Assembly (NCBI RefSeq): GCF_009295515.1
Contig: NZ_RQVV01000012.1
Coordinates: 1-64,000, forward strand
Reading direction: 5' to 3'
DNA: 64,000 nucleotides
Source of the DNA: Erwinia endophytica
Lineage (GTDB): Bacteria; Pseudomonadota; Gammaproteobacteria; Enterobacterales; Enterobacteriaceae
The position numbers and the translations under genes are program-made. Shown here in pieces: positions 7,831 through 16,627 of this stretch. Position 1 is the first letter of the stretch. Every line of letters begins with the position of its first letter. Below the pieces are notes generated by a model, which worked only from the letters and a program-made list of their open reading frames with translations, had not been told where the DNA came from and did no database searches.

Positions 7831-10733
7831 TAGCTCTGGCCTCTCGGTGTGCGTTTAACATTGAAATTACTGGTTATGCCCTGGCTGATAGAACCGCCGT
7901 TCGTCAGGTCTGCAATTATCATATCGATAGTCACCCCTCCGTTTCCGTCTGACGTGGCCTGCGCATCAACGTTTGAACTGCTGTAGTTCTGGACATTCAT
8001 CGCAATGCTGATACTGCCGCTGCCGGAAATGTCTTTATTGCTGATGACTGACCCGTTATCACCGGGGATCATGTACTGGCTGCCATTTGACGCTTTATAA
8101 ATCTCCGGCGCGTTACCCTCCCCAACCTGATACAGGGAACCGGATGATACGGCACCACCATTTTTACGAGCACCAGCCAGCGCCAGCGCCTGCGCACCAG
8201 CAACGGTAGACGCCAAAGCGGCACCACCCGTCACCGCCGCACCACCGAGCGTAGCCGTTGCAGCCAGTGCCGCAGGAGTCGCCCATGCAGCACTAGCAAC
8301 AAGCGCCTGCGCTGATGATGCGGCCACTGCTGCACTTCCTGCTGTTTGCTGGATGATGAGGTTTTTCGCATACTCAACACCCATCTGCACGATAGAGTTG
8401 ATCACGCTGTTGAGGACTGTGTTCCCGAGAGAGCGCATTGCATCGCTGAGGCTCATTGTTCCGGTCAGTAACCCTGTTAATGCGTTTGATGCATTACCGG
8501 CAAATGAGTCTACAGCACTGGTCAACATGTCGTAGCCCAGACTCTGCTGACTCAGTATCGCCCACTGCGCATCTGTCCGCGCTTTTTCATACGCGGTGTT
8601 GGCAGCATTCATCAGAGCCAGACCGTTTTGCTCAGTGATAACTTTCTGCTGCGTGTACTGCTGGATAAGCGCCAGTTTTTGCGCATTCTCATTAGCTAGC
8701 TGCTGGACCGGATCAACATTCCCAGCCGCCTCCTGCTGAGGCGTTACAACTGCATCAGCGCGGATCTTTGCCAGATTAGCTTGATGCTGCTGCTCTAATC
8801 GTTCAGACGTTTTGTTGTACTGCTCCTGACTTATTTTCTGAGCGGAAAACGCAGTATTTAAATCCTGAACATCCTGCTGATAGCTGGTGTTCTCTTTGTT
8901 CTCAGGCAGGAGCTTTTCAGCCGCTGCCTGTGCTTTCAGGGCATTAGCCGTATCCCATTTCTTAGCTGCATACTGACCGGCAAGTGCGATCTGCGCCTGC
9001 GTCGCCCCTTTTCCTAATGACTGTTGGGCATTGAGGATCGTTTGTTGACGGCTCAGGTTTTGCGTAGAGTCAGCGGACAGGTCTGCCTGATTTTTCAGAT
9101 TAGCCAGTTTCTGCGCAATATTTTCTGCCTGAGTAGCGCCTGCCTTCTGCTCAGTTTTTAGCGTCTTCTGCGCCTGCGTGTTCTGGTATGTCGCCGCCGC
9201 GTCAGATTCCATCTGTTTAGTGTGCGGGTCATCTTTCGACAGACCTGCATCTTCAGCAGCATACTGAGCTTGCAATTTTGCTCTAGCTTCGCCCTGCAAT
9301 TTAGACAGCGCGAGATTGCGCTCTGACTGTTTGAGCAGGTTCTTTTGTCCGTCCGTCAGGTTGTCTGTTGACGCTTTCAGACTATCAACATTGAATTTTG
9401 CATTTGCAGCCTCACGCGCCAGATTAACCAGAGTCCCAACGAGGCTTGTTATCTGCGCCTGTCCATCCTTTGTGGACGAGGTCATATTTTGTAGCTGCAA
9501 CGCCAGGGCCTGAATGGCTTCAGGTGACGGATTACTGTTGATGGCTGATAACTGTTTCGCAAGTTCATACGCCTGCTGCTGACTGATCCCGAATTTGTCA
9601 GCCAGAACGCCAACGGTATTACTGATCGAGTTTGCTGTTGCAGAAAACGCCTGGCCAGCGCCATAAGCCTGCTTTATTGCAGTGTTATAATCATTTGTGG
9701 TGATGTTTAACGCATCAAGCCCATCACCAAACAATTTGACGCTGGCATAGCCGCCGCCCATTGCAGAAATGATATTATCTTTAAAAGAGATAAATGAGGC
9801 TGACGCATCGCTGATCGCCTTCGGTATTTTAGCTATGGCCTGATTGTACTCAAGCAGCGCTTGGTTGCGCATCAGAGTGGCCACCTCACCATTTACGCGG
9901 GCAAGGTTTGCATATTTATTGGAAAGTGCCGCCACGCCATTCTGTGAAATGGTGATCACTTTATCCATCGCATCAGCAGCATCGGACAGCGCATCCATTG
10001 CGTTTTTACCGCCGTTTAGCGATGTAATCAACGTGCCAGCGACGATTGAACCCAGTGCAATGATTGATCCGACAATTGCGCCGCCAGGGCCGAATGCACC
10101 CGCCAGTTGTGATCCCTGTTGACTGAATGCGACAAGCGCCGATTGCCCTCCCTGAACTTGTACGATGAAGTCCTGCACCTGGTAGCCTGCCTGCTGCATT
10201 TTACCCTTCCACGCACCAGTGCTTTTCCCTCCTGCCTCTGCGCCGTTTTTCATGTCATAAAGACGGCCAGTTAGTTCAGCTATTTTTTTCTTTTCTTCAT
10301 CTGTAGCGGCAGATCCGGCCCGCAACTGAGCGGCGAGTATTGCGGCGCTGCGGGCTGATTCCTGCTCCGCTTCTTCCAGAATGGCTAACTGGTTACCCAG
10401 TGATTCAATAATTCCTTCAGCACGGCTGAATTCAGAACCGGCCCCGCTTGTGCCTGATTTTGCATCCAGCATGGCTTTTGCAATACCGCTTACCGTGGTG
10501 TTTAGCTTATTCAGCGATCCGTCAATGGATTTTGAATACGTATTAAGGGTATTTAGCGAATCACCAGCAGAGTCAGCATTTTGATCGAGAGAACCCAATC
10601 CTTTACCTGATTTCTGAGCGCTGGAGTCCAGATCGCTTAGCGCTTTTTGGGCCTCCTTACTTCCCTGCAGCAGGGCTGACACATCGGCGCTGATGTCATA
10701 GACGATGCTCCCTACATTCTGCTCACCTGCCAT
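7830..10733 (-). CDS. Tail length tape measure protein
   Basis: 967 aa, setting tail length (family rule of thumb about 0.15 nm per residue). The first 170 residues are coiled-coil rich. The signature of the lambda-type tape measure family follows at Y184 (YQVQDFIVQVQGGQSALVAF) and runs into hydrophobic segments around 215-240. A second hydrophobic Ala-rich region lies near 800-850. The C-terminus has the GGAVSSGSLYQVGE / MIPGDNG element common to the family. It is preceded by a terminator at 10749-10774. Confidence 0.9.
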   Translation of the reverse strand: MAGEQNVGSIVYDISADVSALLQGSKEAQKALSDLDSSAQKSGKGLGSLDQNADSAGDSLNTLNTYSKSIDGSLNKLNTTVSGIAKAMLDAKSGTSGAGSEFSRAEGIIESLGNQLAILEEAEQESARSAAILAAQLRAGSAATDEEKKKIAELTGRLYDMKNGAEAGGKSTGAWKGKMQQAGYQVQDFIVQVQGGQSALVAFSQQGSQLAGAFGPGGAIVGSIIALGSIVAGTLITSLNGGKNAMDALSDAADAMDKVITISQNGVAALSNKYANLARVNGEVATLMRNQALLEYNQAIAKIPKAISDASASFISFKDNIISAMGGGYASVKLFGDGLDALNITTNDYNTAIKQAYGAGQAFSATANSISNTVGVLADKFGISQQQAYELAKQLSAINSNPSPEAIQALALQLQNMTSSTKDGQAQITSLVGTLVNLAREAANAKFNVDSLKASTDNLTDGQKNLLKQSERNLALSKLQGEARAKLQAQYAAEDAGLSKDDPHTKQMESDAAATYQNTQAQKTLKTEQKAGATQAENIAQKLANLKNQADLSADSTQNLSRQQTILNAQQSLGKGATQAQIALAGQYAAKKWDTANALKAQAAAEKLLPENKENTSYQQDVQDLNTAFSAQKISQEQYNKTSERLEQQHQANLAKIRADAVVTPQQEAAGNVDPVQQLANENAQKLALIQQYTQQKVITEQNGLALMNAANTAYEKARTDAQWAILSQQSLGYDMLTSAVDSFAGNASNALTGLLTGTMSLSDAMRSLGNTVLNSVINSIVQMGVEYAKNLIIQQTAGSAAVAASSAQALVASAAWATPAALAATATLGGAAVTGGAALASTVAGAQALALAGARKNGGAVSSGSLYQVGEGNAPEIYKASNGSQYMIPGDNGSVISNKDISGSGSISIAMNVQNYSSSNVDAQATSDGNGGVTIDMIIADLTNGGSISQGITSNFNVKRTPRGQS

Positions 10734-10748
10734 ATTGATCTCCGGGCA

Positions 10749-10774
10749 TAAAAAAACCGCCTTCTGGCGGTTTA
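10749..10774 (-). terminator. Terminator upstream of the tape measure gene
   Basis: Minus-strand stem AAACCGCC/GGCGGTTT followed by a seven-T run, overlapping the stop of the preceding gene. Another terminator inside the late operon. Confidence 0.75.
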
Positions 10775-11464
10775 CTGTGATTTAATTTTCTTCTTGTCCT
10801 GATCCAGCATGGCCTGCCAGCGGCGTTCATCCTCATCCATCACGGCGTCAAACTCCTCGCGAGTGAATCCCTTCTGATCCGGGTATTTCGCTGCCAGTAA
10901 CATCTGAAATTCTGTCATTGTTAGTTGCTCTGCCTCACTGCGTGGCATGCTGAAATGATTTCTGGCCGCACTGATATACTCAAATGCATTGAACTCGCTG
11001 GTGGCCTGCTGCGTCTCGTGGCGCTGAAGTTTTCGCACTTTCGCTTTACCGATGATCCCGTGCTGGATGAGTGACTGCGCTACCAGCACTATGTCAGCCA
11101 GTGGCATTTTTCCGTGTCGGTAAACAAAGGCCCATTTACCCGTTTTGCCAGGCAACAATTCACCAATTAACGGCGTTATGTCGTCGTCACAGCATGCCAT
11201 CATCGTGTTCATTGCTGCGTACACGGCCTGTTTACTGGATTGTGGGCGGGAAATGTACTCAATCAGCCACTGAGGAATACGGCCATATGCCTGTATCGCC
11301 CCATTAATCAGCACGGACATGTCGTCATTATGCAGGTCATAGAACGTCTGCACAATCTGCGCTGGCTCTCCGATCTTCGTCATATTGATGAAAGATGGTC
11401 GGAAAAAATAATCATTTTCCTTGAGGGATATGAGGCATTCGCCGATCTCTTTGCATGGGGTCAT
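10772..11464 (-). CDS. Probable tail assembly chaperone (DUF6246-like)
   Basis: 230 aa. The protein resembles a family (DUF6246, recalled) found before the tape measure gene in related phages. The C-terminal half (SEAEQLTMTEFQMLLAAKYP then FDAVMDEDERRWQAML, charged tail KKKIKSQ) is helical and acidic-basic as in tail chaperones. Such proteins coat the tape measure during tail assembly. I saw no clear slippery heptamer for a lambda G/GT-type frameshift. The start at 11464 has a weak ribosome site; an internal start near MTKIGEP is possible. Confidence 0.55.
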   Translation of the reverse strand: MTPCKEIGECLISLKENDYFFRPSFINMTKIGEPAQIVQTFYDLHNDDMSVLINGAIQAYGRIPQWLIEYISRPQSSKQAVYAAMNTMMACCDDDITPLIGELLPGKTGKWAFVYRHGKMPLADIVLVAQSLIQHGIIGKAKVRKLQRHETQQATSEFNAFEYISAARNHFSMPRSEAEQLTMTEFQMLLAAKYPDQKGFTREEFDAVMDEDERRWQAMLDQDKKKIKSQ

Positions 11465-11478
11465 TTGGTATCGCCGTG

Positions 11479-12060
11479 TTATATATCAAGCCGCCATGCA
11501 CGGCGGCGCTCTGCCCTTATAACCCTGTCAGGGTGCCGTTCAACAGTGTAAATGTCAGCGTGATCTACCAGTGAATAGCATGGGTAAATAACGTCACCCC
11601 CGCACGCATCGCCTACAGCAAAATCAGCAGCTTTACCGCTATCCCACCTCGTCAGTACATCACTGATGCGATGTTTCGGTACGCTGTAGCAAACTCCGTG
11701 GATCAGTCTGGGGATGGTTATGCAATCCCATTGGTGTTTATCGGCCTCAATGAGTTTTTGCGCTATCTGCATCTGATACTGCGGCGGCCTGCCGGTGCCG
11801 AGATAAAAAGAGCATAAATTATCAGGAAACCGATCCAGCCACGCTGCTGCTTTGTCCCGAAACCCAGCAACTGGCACCGCATCATCTTCAATGATAACCA
11901 CCCTACAATCCTGCTGACTGGCCCACCCAATGGCGCGACGGTGATTCCAGTTGGCCCCGTTGTTACCCTCATCAATGAGGGTGAGTGCGTCCAGTGATTC
12001 AGCCAGGCGAGTTGCCATGTTGCGACGGGAGTGATGGCCGACGACACAGAATTTAATCAT
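11479..12060 (-). CDS. GT25-like glycosyltransferase
   Basis: 193 aa. The motif VVIIEDDAVPV at about residues 53-63 is the DxD-type metal/nucleotide-sugar element in the form typical of LPS glycosyltransferase family 25. It is followed by LGTGRPP and IHGVCYSVPKH, comparable to that family's acceptor region. The start overlaps the stop of the larger glycosyltransferase gene by four bases (ATGA), so the two are co-translated. Position inside the tail cluster suggests it modifies a virion protein, or the host surface late in infection. The substrate is unknown. Confidence 0.6.
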   Translation of the reverse strand: MIKFCVVGHHSRRNMATRLAESLDALTLIDEGNNGANWNHRRAIGWASQQDCRVVIIEDDAVPVAGFRDKAAAWLDRFPDNLCSFYLGTGRPPQYQMQIAQKLIEADKHQWDCITIPRLIHGVCYSVPKHRISDVLTRWDSGKAADFAVGDACGGDVIYPCYSLVDHADIYTVERHPDRVIRAERRRAWRLDI

Positions 12061-14117
12061 GCAATCCCCATCCTCTTTTTATATGCCGTGTATCGCTGGT
12101 CGTTCTCGAATTTTTTGATGCCGTATTTCTGTTCGAACAGATGAACCTGCCCCCAAGTCATTTCGTCGGGTAATGCAGTTCCGCCTGTTTTTGAAACCAG
12201 GTGCTTAACGTGTGACGTTGGGATCAGCATTGGCAATACGCCAGCCAGCCTGACCTGTTCAATTACCGAGTCGTCCGCGCACCAGTAGCGGAAATCCTCA
12301 TCCAACCCACCGATCTTCTCCCACAGTTGCCGCGAGAGCATGAAGCACCAGCCGCTGAAATGTTTCCCGTTAACCGTGCCGGTTTCGTTTTTCGTGATGC
12401 CCTGCTGCCTGCTGTCGCCTGGACTGGCTGGTGACATGACGGGGTGCTGAAATTTCAGTAACTGATCTAACCATCCGGGCATAAACTCCAGATCGTTGTT
12501 AGCAACCATAACCCACGGCGCGTATCCGGTTTTTATGCCGCGATTGGCAAACGAGTTATATGCAAACTCCCGTCCCTCGAAGAGAGTCACAGCACCGGCA
12601 TAGCGCACGTTTTCAGCCTGCTCAATCACGATCATATTGACGTTATTCGCTCCGGCACCCTCGCGACATGTATCGATAGCGTGCTGCGTCATTGCGCGGC
12701 GTTCTTCTGTGTCGCCCTTCGACAGCATGACAACATCGACAACCGGAGGCTTTGAGCGTCTTACTATCTGCGTCTGATAGCGCTGAGATAGTTGCGTTTC
12801 TGTCGTTGTACGGTTGTAGTCGTAGTGATACAGAACCCGATCAATAGCGTGCTCAGTGCGTAGCAGTGGACGCAGGTCTTTGGCATACTCCCGATCCTCG
12901 CCGCATAGTTTCGATGGGAACGGCGTACGCAGGACAATGGAGCGCTTTACTGCACAAATGTGATTCGGGATGCGGTGATATTCGTTACCGGTATTCGCAT
13001 CCTCTGCATATTTCAGCGAGTAGCGGCACAACAACGGTGCATTGCCATCGAGTGACACTTTCGCATGAAACGTAATGACGTCAGCGCCAGATGCAGTGGC
13101 TGCCAGCAGTGATGTAATGTAATCAGGCTCTACGCGGTCATCGTCATCAACGAATACGACATATTTGCCCTTTGCCAGCCTGACCATTTCGTTGCGTTTG
13201 TCGCCCAACTGGATAGTTTTGGTATCCATGATGAACAGGATTTCAACCCTGTCCTGCTCAGTTTTACCCAGTTCGTTATATTGCCTGAATATCTGAGCCT
13301 GGATTTTCTGTGCGAAATTATCCCAGCGCGTGTGAACTGAGGGGATCAGGATTGACAGCGAAACGCCAGGTTTATTCCCTGCAACAATTCCGCTGCGAAA
13401 CGGAATATATTCAGAACTGTTGCGTTTCTCTTCAGCCAGTTGAGGTTTGGCCGTCTGCCTGACGTGTTCGGGAACAGATGACTGTACAGATCCTTTTTCA
13501 TCGCTGGCATAAAACAGTCCGGCTGAATTTTCGACGTCCGCATAGCGACAGGTTGTCAGCCCTGCGCTGAAAATTCGGTCAGACCATGATTCGTGTTCAA
13601 ATCCCCATGTGCCGAATTCGGTATCCATGCCACCCACACGATCAACCGCCTTTCGTGTCACGTACAGCATGCAGCCCTTTGGCCTGACGTGCGCACGTAT
13701 CCCGTTCTCACGGAAATAGACGTCATTACCCCAGAGATACATTAGATGCGGCTCAGGTGATGAGATGTACGGCAACCACCAATTTTCACTGGATGGCCAC
13801 GTGTCATCGTCAAACAGAAAGAGGTAATCGCAACCCGCGTCAAACAGCGATTCAATGCAGCGGTTTTTAGCAGCAGCAATACCGGTTGCTGTGTTGTTGC
13901 GGATCAGCTTAATACCATCGGGAACCATTACCGGCGTATCGCTACCATCATCAACTACGACAATTTCGCTGTTATCAGGACTATGGTCAGCAAATGCCGC
14001 TAATGCCTTTTTCAGCATGTCAGGCCGGTTGTGCGTTGTGATTGCTATTCCGATGCGTGGGGTTTGCTGTGTTGCCGGATGATAAGTGACGCCATCAATG
14101 ATGACCTGCATTTGCAT
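12057..14117 (-). CDS. Three-domain GT2-type glycosyltransferase
   Basis: 686 aa, built of three successive GT-A-like units. Domain 1 (about 20-220) has GIAITTHNRPDMLKKAL, VVDDGSD and the metal site LFDDDTW at 103-105. Domain 2 (about 252-450) has SLSILIPS and VFVDDDDR at 324-327. Domain 3 (about 458-686) has DVVMLSKGD, VMVANNDLEFMPGW at 540-542 and the downstream GWCFMLSRQLWEKIGGLDE element. Three units in one polypeptide suggest stepwise addition of several sugars, with the GT25-like partner. The gene lies between the tail tube and the tail assembly gene, flanked by terminators at 14122-14146 and 10749-10774. Glycosylation of the tail tube or another virion protein is my inference. Confidence 0.75.
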   Translation of the reverse strand: MQMQVIIDGVTYHPATQQTPRIGIAITTHNRPDMLKKALAAFADHSPDNSEIVVVDDGSDTPVMVPDGIKLIRNNTATGIAAAKNRCIESLFDAGCDYLFLFDDDTWPSSENWWLPYISSPEPHLMYLWGNDVYFRENGIRAHVRPKGCMLYVTRKAVDRVGGMDTEFGTWGFEHESWSDRIFSAGLTTCRYADVENSAGLFYASDEKGSVQSSVPEHVRQTAKPQLAEEKRNSSEYIPFRSGIVAGNKPGVSLSILIPSVHTRWDNFAQKIQAQIFRQYNELGKTEQDRVEILFIMDTKTIQLGDKRNEMVRLAKGKYVVFVDDDDRVEPDYITSLLAATASGADVITFHAKVSLDGNAPLLCRYSLKYAEDANTGNEYHRIPNHICAVKRSIVLRTPFPSKLCGEDREYAKDLRPLLRTEHAIDRVLYHYDYNRTTTETQLSQRYQTQIVRRSKPPVVDVVMLSKGDTEERRAMTQHAIDTCREGAGANNVNMIVIEQAENVRYAGAVTLFEGREFAYNSFANRGIKTGYAPWVMVANNDLEFMPGWLDQLLKFQHPVMSPASPGDSRQQGITKNETGTVNGKHFSGWCFMLSRQLWEKIGGLDEDFRYWCADDSVIEQVRLAGVLPMLIPTSHVKHLVSKTGGTALPDEMTWGQVHLFEQKYGIKKFENDQRYTAYKKRMGIA

Positions 14118-14121
14118 CTCT

Positions 14122-14146
14122 CAAAATAAAGGGGCCGAAGCCCCGG
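14122..14146 (-). terminator. Terminator after the tail tube gene
   Basis: Minus-strand GGGGC/GCCCC stem with a TTCG tetraloop followed by TTTATTTT. It lies between the tail tube and glycosyltransferase genes. Confidence 0.8.
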
Positions 14147-14148
14147 AA

Positions 14149-14907
14149 TTAGCTACCCTGCTCTGTAACTGTAATGGTGCTAGCTACAGTAAAGCCGCCA
14201 TCCTCAGATGTTGCAGTGACTGTCGCTGTGCCAGCACTACGACCGATGACCAGACCGGCGGTCGTCACTTCGGCAATAGTCGCATCGGAACTGGTCCACG
14301 CTACATCGCGATCAGTCGCGTTGAGCGGTTGAACAGATGCGGTCAACTGGATTTCCGAGCCAACTTCAACTGAAGCGGTTTCCGGCGTTATGGTGATGCC
14401 GGTGGCCGCGATACTGTCATTAACTTCAAACACTACAGTGTCAGCGTCGTAAACTTTCCATTCACCAGAGAATGTTGCAATGTCACTAGTGCCGAAATCG
14501 CCCGACCATGATGTGGTATTGAAATACCCCATCAGATAGGTCCCAGCATCCTCACCCACGAAATCGAAACGAACCCACAGGGTGGGCTGACGTCCCGCCT
14601 GAACCTCGTCAAAGATATATTTCGACAGTCGCCACGCGCCCACTTCATTTGCTTTGTCCGATTTGCGGAACTCACCCTCGCCGGATACGGTAAAATCCAT
14701 GTTGTTGACCAGGTTCTCAACCAGCCCCTTGGCATCATCAGCTTCAGAGCTGACGGTGTTCATTGAGAAGTCAATCCCTTTCGTTGTCATTGCGCCCAGG
14801 CGTTTAAACTCAGTGAGCGCCGGAACAGTATCAGCACAGCCGAAAGCCATGCGTAGTACGGCCACTTTGCCGATCAGCTTGCCAAAATCGCTAGCACAGC
14901 CCTGCAT
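14149..14907 (-). CDS. Major tail tube protein with C-terminal Ig-like (Big_2) domain
   Basis: 252 aa. Residues 1-160 have the beta-rich pattern of siphovirus tail tube proteins (FGKLIGKVAVL start; SMNTVSSEADDAKG; TFSGEWKVYD near 150). Residues about 168-250 are a bacterial Ig-like domain of the Big_2 type (ITITPETASVEVGSEIQLTA, then AWTSSDATIAEV, GTATVTATSEDGG), as on lambda gpV. The domain decorates the outside of the tail and may bind cell-surface sugars. AGAGGA precedes the ATG. It is the first gene after the connector block. Confidence 0.85.
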   Translation of the reverse strand: MQGCASDFGKLIGKVAVLRMAFGCADTVPALTEFKRLGAMTTKGIDFSMNTVSSEADDAKGLVENLVNNMDFTVSGEGEFRKSDKANEVGAWRLSKYIFDEVQAGRQPTLWVRFDFVGEDAGTYLMGYFNTTSWSGDFGTSDIATFSGEWKVYDADTVVFEVNDSIAATGITITPETASVEVGSEIQLTASVQPLNATDRDVAWTSSDATIAEVTTAGLVIGRSAGTATVTATSEDGGFTVASTITVTEQGS

Positions 14908-14930
14908 AATTTCTTCCTCTTTCAGGTAAT

Positions 14931-14955
14931 AAAAAAGGCCGCCGATTGGCGACCT
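14931..14955 (-). terminator. Terminator upstream of the tail tube gene
   Basis: Minus-strand hairpin GGTCGCC/GGCGGCC (one mismatch) with TTTTTT following. It lies between the tail terminator and tail tube genes. Confidence 0.75.
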
Positions 14956-14974
14956 TATTGGTATTGGTGTTTAG

Positions 14975-15358
14975 CTATTCGCCGAATGTGACGGCGAACT
15001 GGAGCCGATAGACGAGACGGCCCTCTGATGTGAGTACGGGCGCGGGAATGCTGCCCATATTTTCGATGAACCCAACGCAATCATTCGGGAGCGGCCATTT
15101 CTGAACGTATTCGACAATGTTATTGACTGCCACATCAACGTCTTTGTTGTTATCTACAGCACCCACCACATCAACGAGAATGTGATATTCTGAACTGAGA
15201 TCATCGCGTATGGCTGTGCCACCGTTAGGCCTGAATACAATGAATTTATCCAGTTTCTTCCCGGCATCTTTCCAGTAAAGCGTCTGAACAACAAACCCAT
15301 CACACAGACCCGCATCAACAAAAAGGTCTCTGACCCGTTCGTGCATCATTGGTGTCAT
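14975..15358 (-). CDS. Tail terminator-like protein
   Basis: 127 aa. The first helix (MMHERVRDLFVDAGL), the central strand EYHILVDVVG and the last strand LVYRLQFAVTFGE resemble tail terminator proteins (lambda gpU type), which cap the tail and join it to the head. It overlaps the preceding gene by four bases. Assignment rests on position and this pattern. Confidence 0.6.
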   Translation of the reverse strand: MTPMMHERVRDLFVDAGLCDGFVVQTLYWKDAGKKLDKFIVFRPNGGTAIRDDLSSEYHILVDVVGAVDNNKDVDVAVNNIVEYVQKWPLPNDCVGFIENMGSIPAPVLTSEGRLVYRLQFAVTFGE

Positions 15359-15723
15359 AGTGAGAGTTCCTTTTTCATTGCTGCATCAATAGCTTCACGA
15401 GAATCCTCAAACCCCAATCGAAGAAATTCCTTCTGCGCAGTAGAGCGCCGGAAATTTTGTGGGATGTTTGGATCGTTGACGTACACTGCGTATTTGGCTG
15501 AGTAACCCACGCGCCCCGTGATCCTCGTTCCATTTTCTGTTATTTCACGGAACTGACTGTTGATTAACGTTGATGTATCGATTGGTGTGTAGATTGCCGC
15601 CTGTGATGAGCCAATAATCAACGCGGATTGCAAAGCCCGCACAACTCTTCGCCCCTGAATATCGTTAATCAGCCGGTTCAGGTTCTGCTGCGCCTGCCGA
15701 ACCCCCTTGACCTTAACGCCCAT
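15355..15723 (-). CDS. HK97 gp10-like head-tail joining protein
   Basis: 122 aa. It opens with the basic helix GVRQAQQNLNRLINDI, then RRVVRALQSALIIGSSQAAIYTPIDTSTLINSQF and GRVGYSAKYAVYV. This is the arrangement seen in the HK97 gp10 / tail completion family. It should sit at the neck between connector and tail. One base separates it from the upstream gene. Confidence 0.7.
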   Translation of the reverse strand: MGVKVKGVRQAQQNLNRLINDIQGRRVVRALQSALIIGSSQAAIYTPIDTSTLINSQFREITENGTRITGRVGYSAKYAVYVNDPNIPQNFRRSTAQKEFLRLGFEDSREAIDAAMKKELSL

Positions 15724-15724
15724 A

Positions 15725-16075
15725 TCACACCCCCGTTATCAGCGCATAGTCGTCTGCGGTGCGTTCAAACGTGTCAGCATAGCGAATGATGTGCATGATT
15801 TCGTCGGCACCATCAACGGACAGCGGATCGGCCTCTGCTGATTCACCAATGAGAATGTAATCGCCTTTTTTAGCGTCCGCATACTCAGTCCAGTGAGTGT
15901 TTTTGATGACAAACTCAACGCCAAGTTCGCCCATCCGCGCGGCAGCATCCCCGCCGTAATCGCACATGATTAGCTCTGGTGCTGAGAATCCGAGCGAGTC
16001 GCCCCGCTCATCATCGCCCAGGCGACGCCAGATAGTGCATGAGGCTGTGTAAGACCAGTTGGCTAATGACGACAT
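15725..16075 (-). CDS. Head-tail adaptor protein
   Basis: 116 aa from the ATG at 16075, which has a strong AAGGAG six bases upstream; a longer reading to 16141 overlaps a small gene and lacks a ribosome site. Contents: TASCTIWRRLGDDERGD, then a mixed region ending TFERTADDYALIT. It is predicted to be a stopper or adaptor by its place between capsid and gp10-like genes. I do not recognise a named family with certainty. Confidence 0.6.
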   Translation of the reverse strand: MSSLANWSYTASCTIWRRLGDDERGDSLGFSAPELIMCDYGGDAAARMGELGVEFVIKNTHWTEYADAKKGDYILIGESAEADPLSVDGADEIMHIIRYADTFERTADDYALITGV

Positions 16076-16077
16076 GA

Positions 16078-16191
16078 CTACTCCTTCCACTTCAGGATAG
16101 TGGGGTTCTCTGCTGCTATTTTTCGGCAGAACAGGAACCACTCGCCGTTAGTTTTCAGGTAACCGGTCGTCTGCCGCCCTGTGCTGGTCAT
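16078..16191 (-). CDS. Small hypothetical protein in the connector block
   Basis: 37 aa, starting MTSTGRQTTGYLKTNGEW and ending in the adaptor gene's ribosome site (ILKWKE). AAGGG lies 8-12 bases before the ATG. It fills the only gap in an otherwise tightly packed block and ends two bases before the adaptor start. No function can be suggested. Confidence 0.45.
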   Translation of the reverse strand: MTSTGRQTTGYLKTNGEWFLFCRKIAAENPTILKWKE

Positions 16192-16250
16192 CACCCATAC
16201 CCTTTCGAGAGGTGCAGGTAATCGCTCAGTAACTGAATTCCACGCCACAG

Positions 16251-16625
16251 TTAGCCCCCAACAACATCAAAGAAGCCGACAGACGCACTGGACAGCGGCA
16301 AGTCAGCAAGGCATCCATTCGTGTCCCATGCCAGCAACTGATCATAAAGGTAATCGGTGCCAGCACTGTCATACGTGAACGACCGTGATGCGCCGGACGG
16401 GGCAGACTGAGACGCAATCTTACGAGCACCAGACAGGGCCGCAAGACGCGTCACAGCGTAGATAAGCAGGAGCTTTTGCAAACTCTCTGAATACCCGGCC
16501 CCGTCCATGCAGTCAGACACAGCGCTAACCTGATCTAACAGCAATTGCAGAATGGCGTCAGGAACAGTGAAGCCCAGATCCGCCATGAGTTCCTTTACGT
16601 CATCAATCGTGATTTGGGCTGCCAT
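16251..16625 (-). CDS. Head-tail connector (DUF4054-like)
   Basis: 124 aa, mostly helical: ITIDDVKELMADLGFTVPDAILQL, then LQKLLLIYAVTRLAALSGARKI, then TYDSAGTDYLYDQLLAWD. This is the layout of small connector proteins that bind the portal (gp6/gp15-like). Two bases separate it from the capsid gene. Family naming is tentative. Confidence 0.6.
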   Translation of the reverse strand: MAAQITIDDVKELMADLGFTVPDAILQLLLDQVSAVSDCMDGAGYSESLQKLLLIYAVTRLAALSGARKIASQSAPSGASRSFTYDSAGTDYLYDQLLAWDTNGCLADLPLSSASVGFFDVVGG

Positions 16626-16627
16626 TG

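Noticed and set aside
10772..11464. Lambda G/GT-type programmed frameshift near the end of the assembly gene
   Set aside because: The A-rich end (AAGAAGAAAATTAAATC) has no canonical slippery heptamer and no downstream overlapping frame; a terminator follows.
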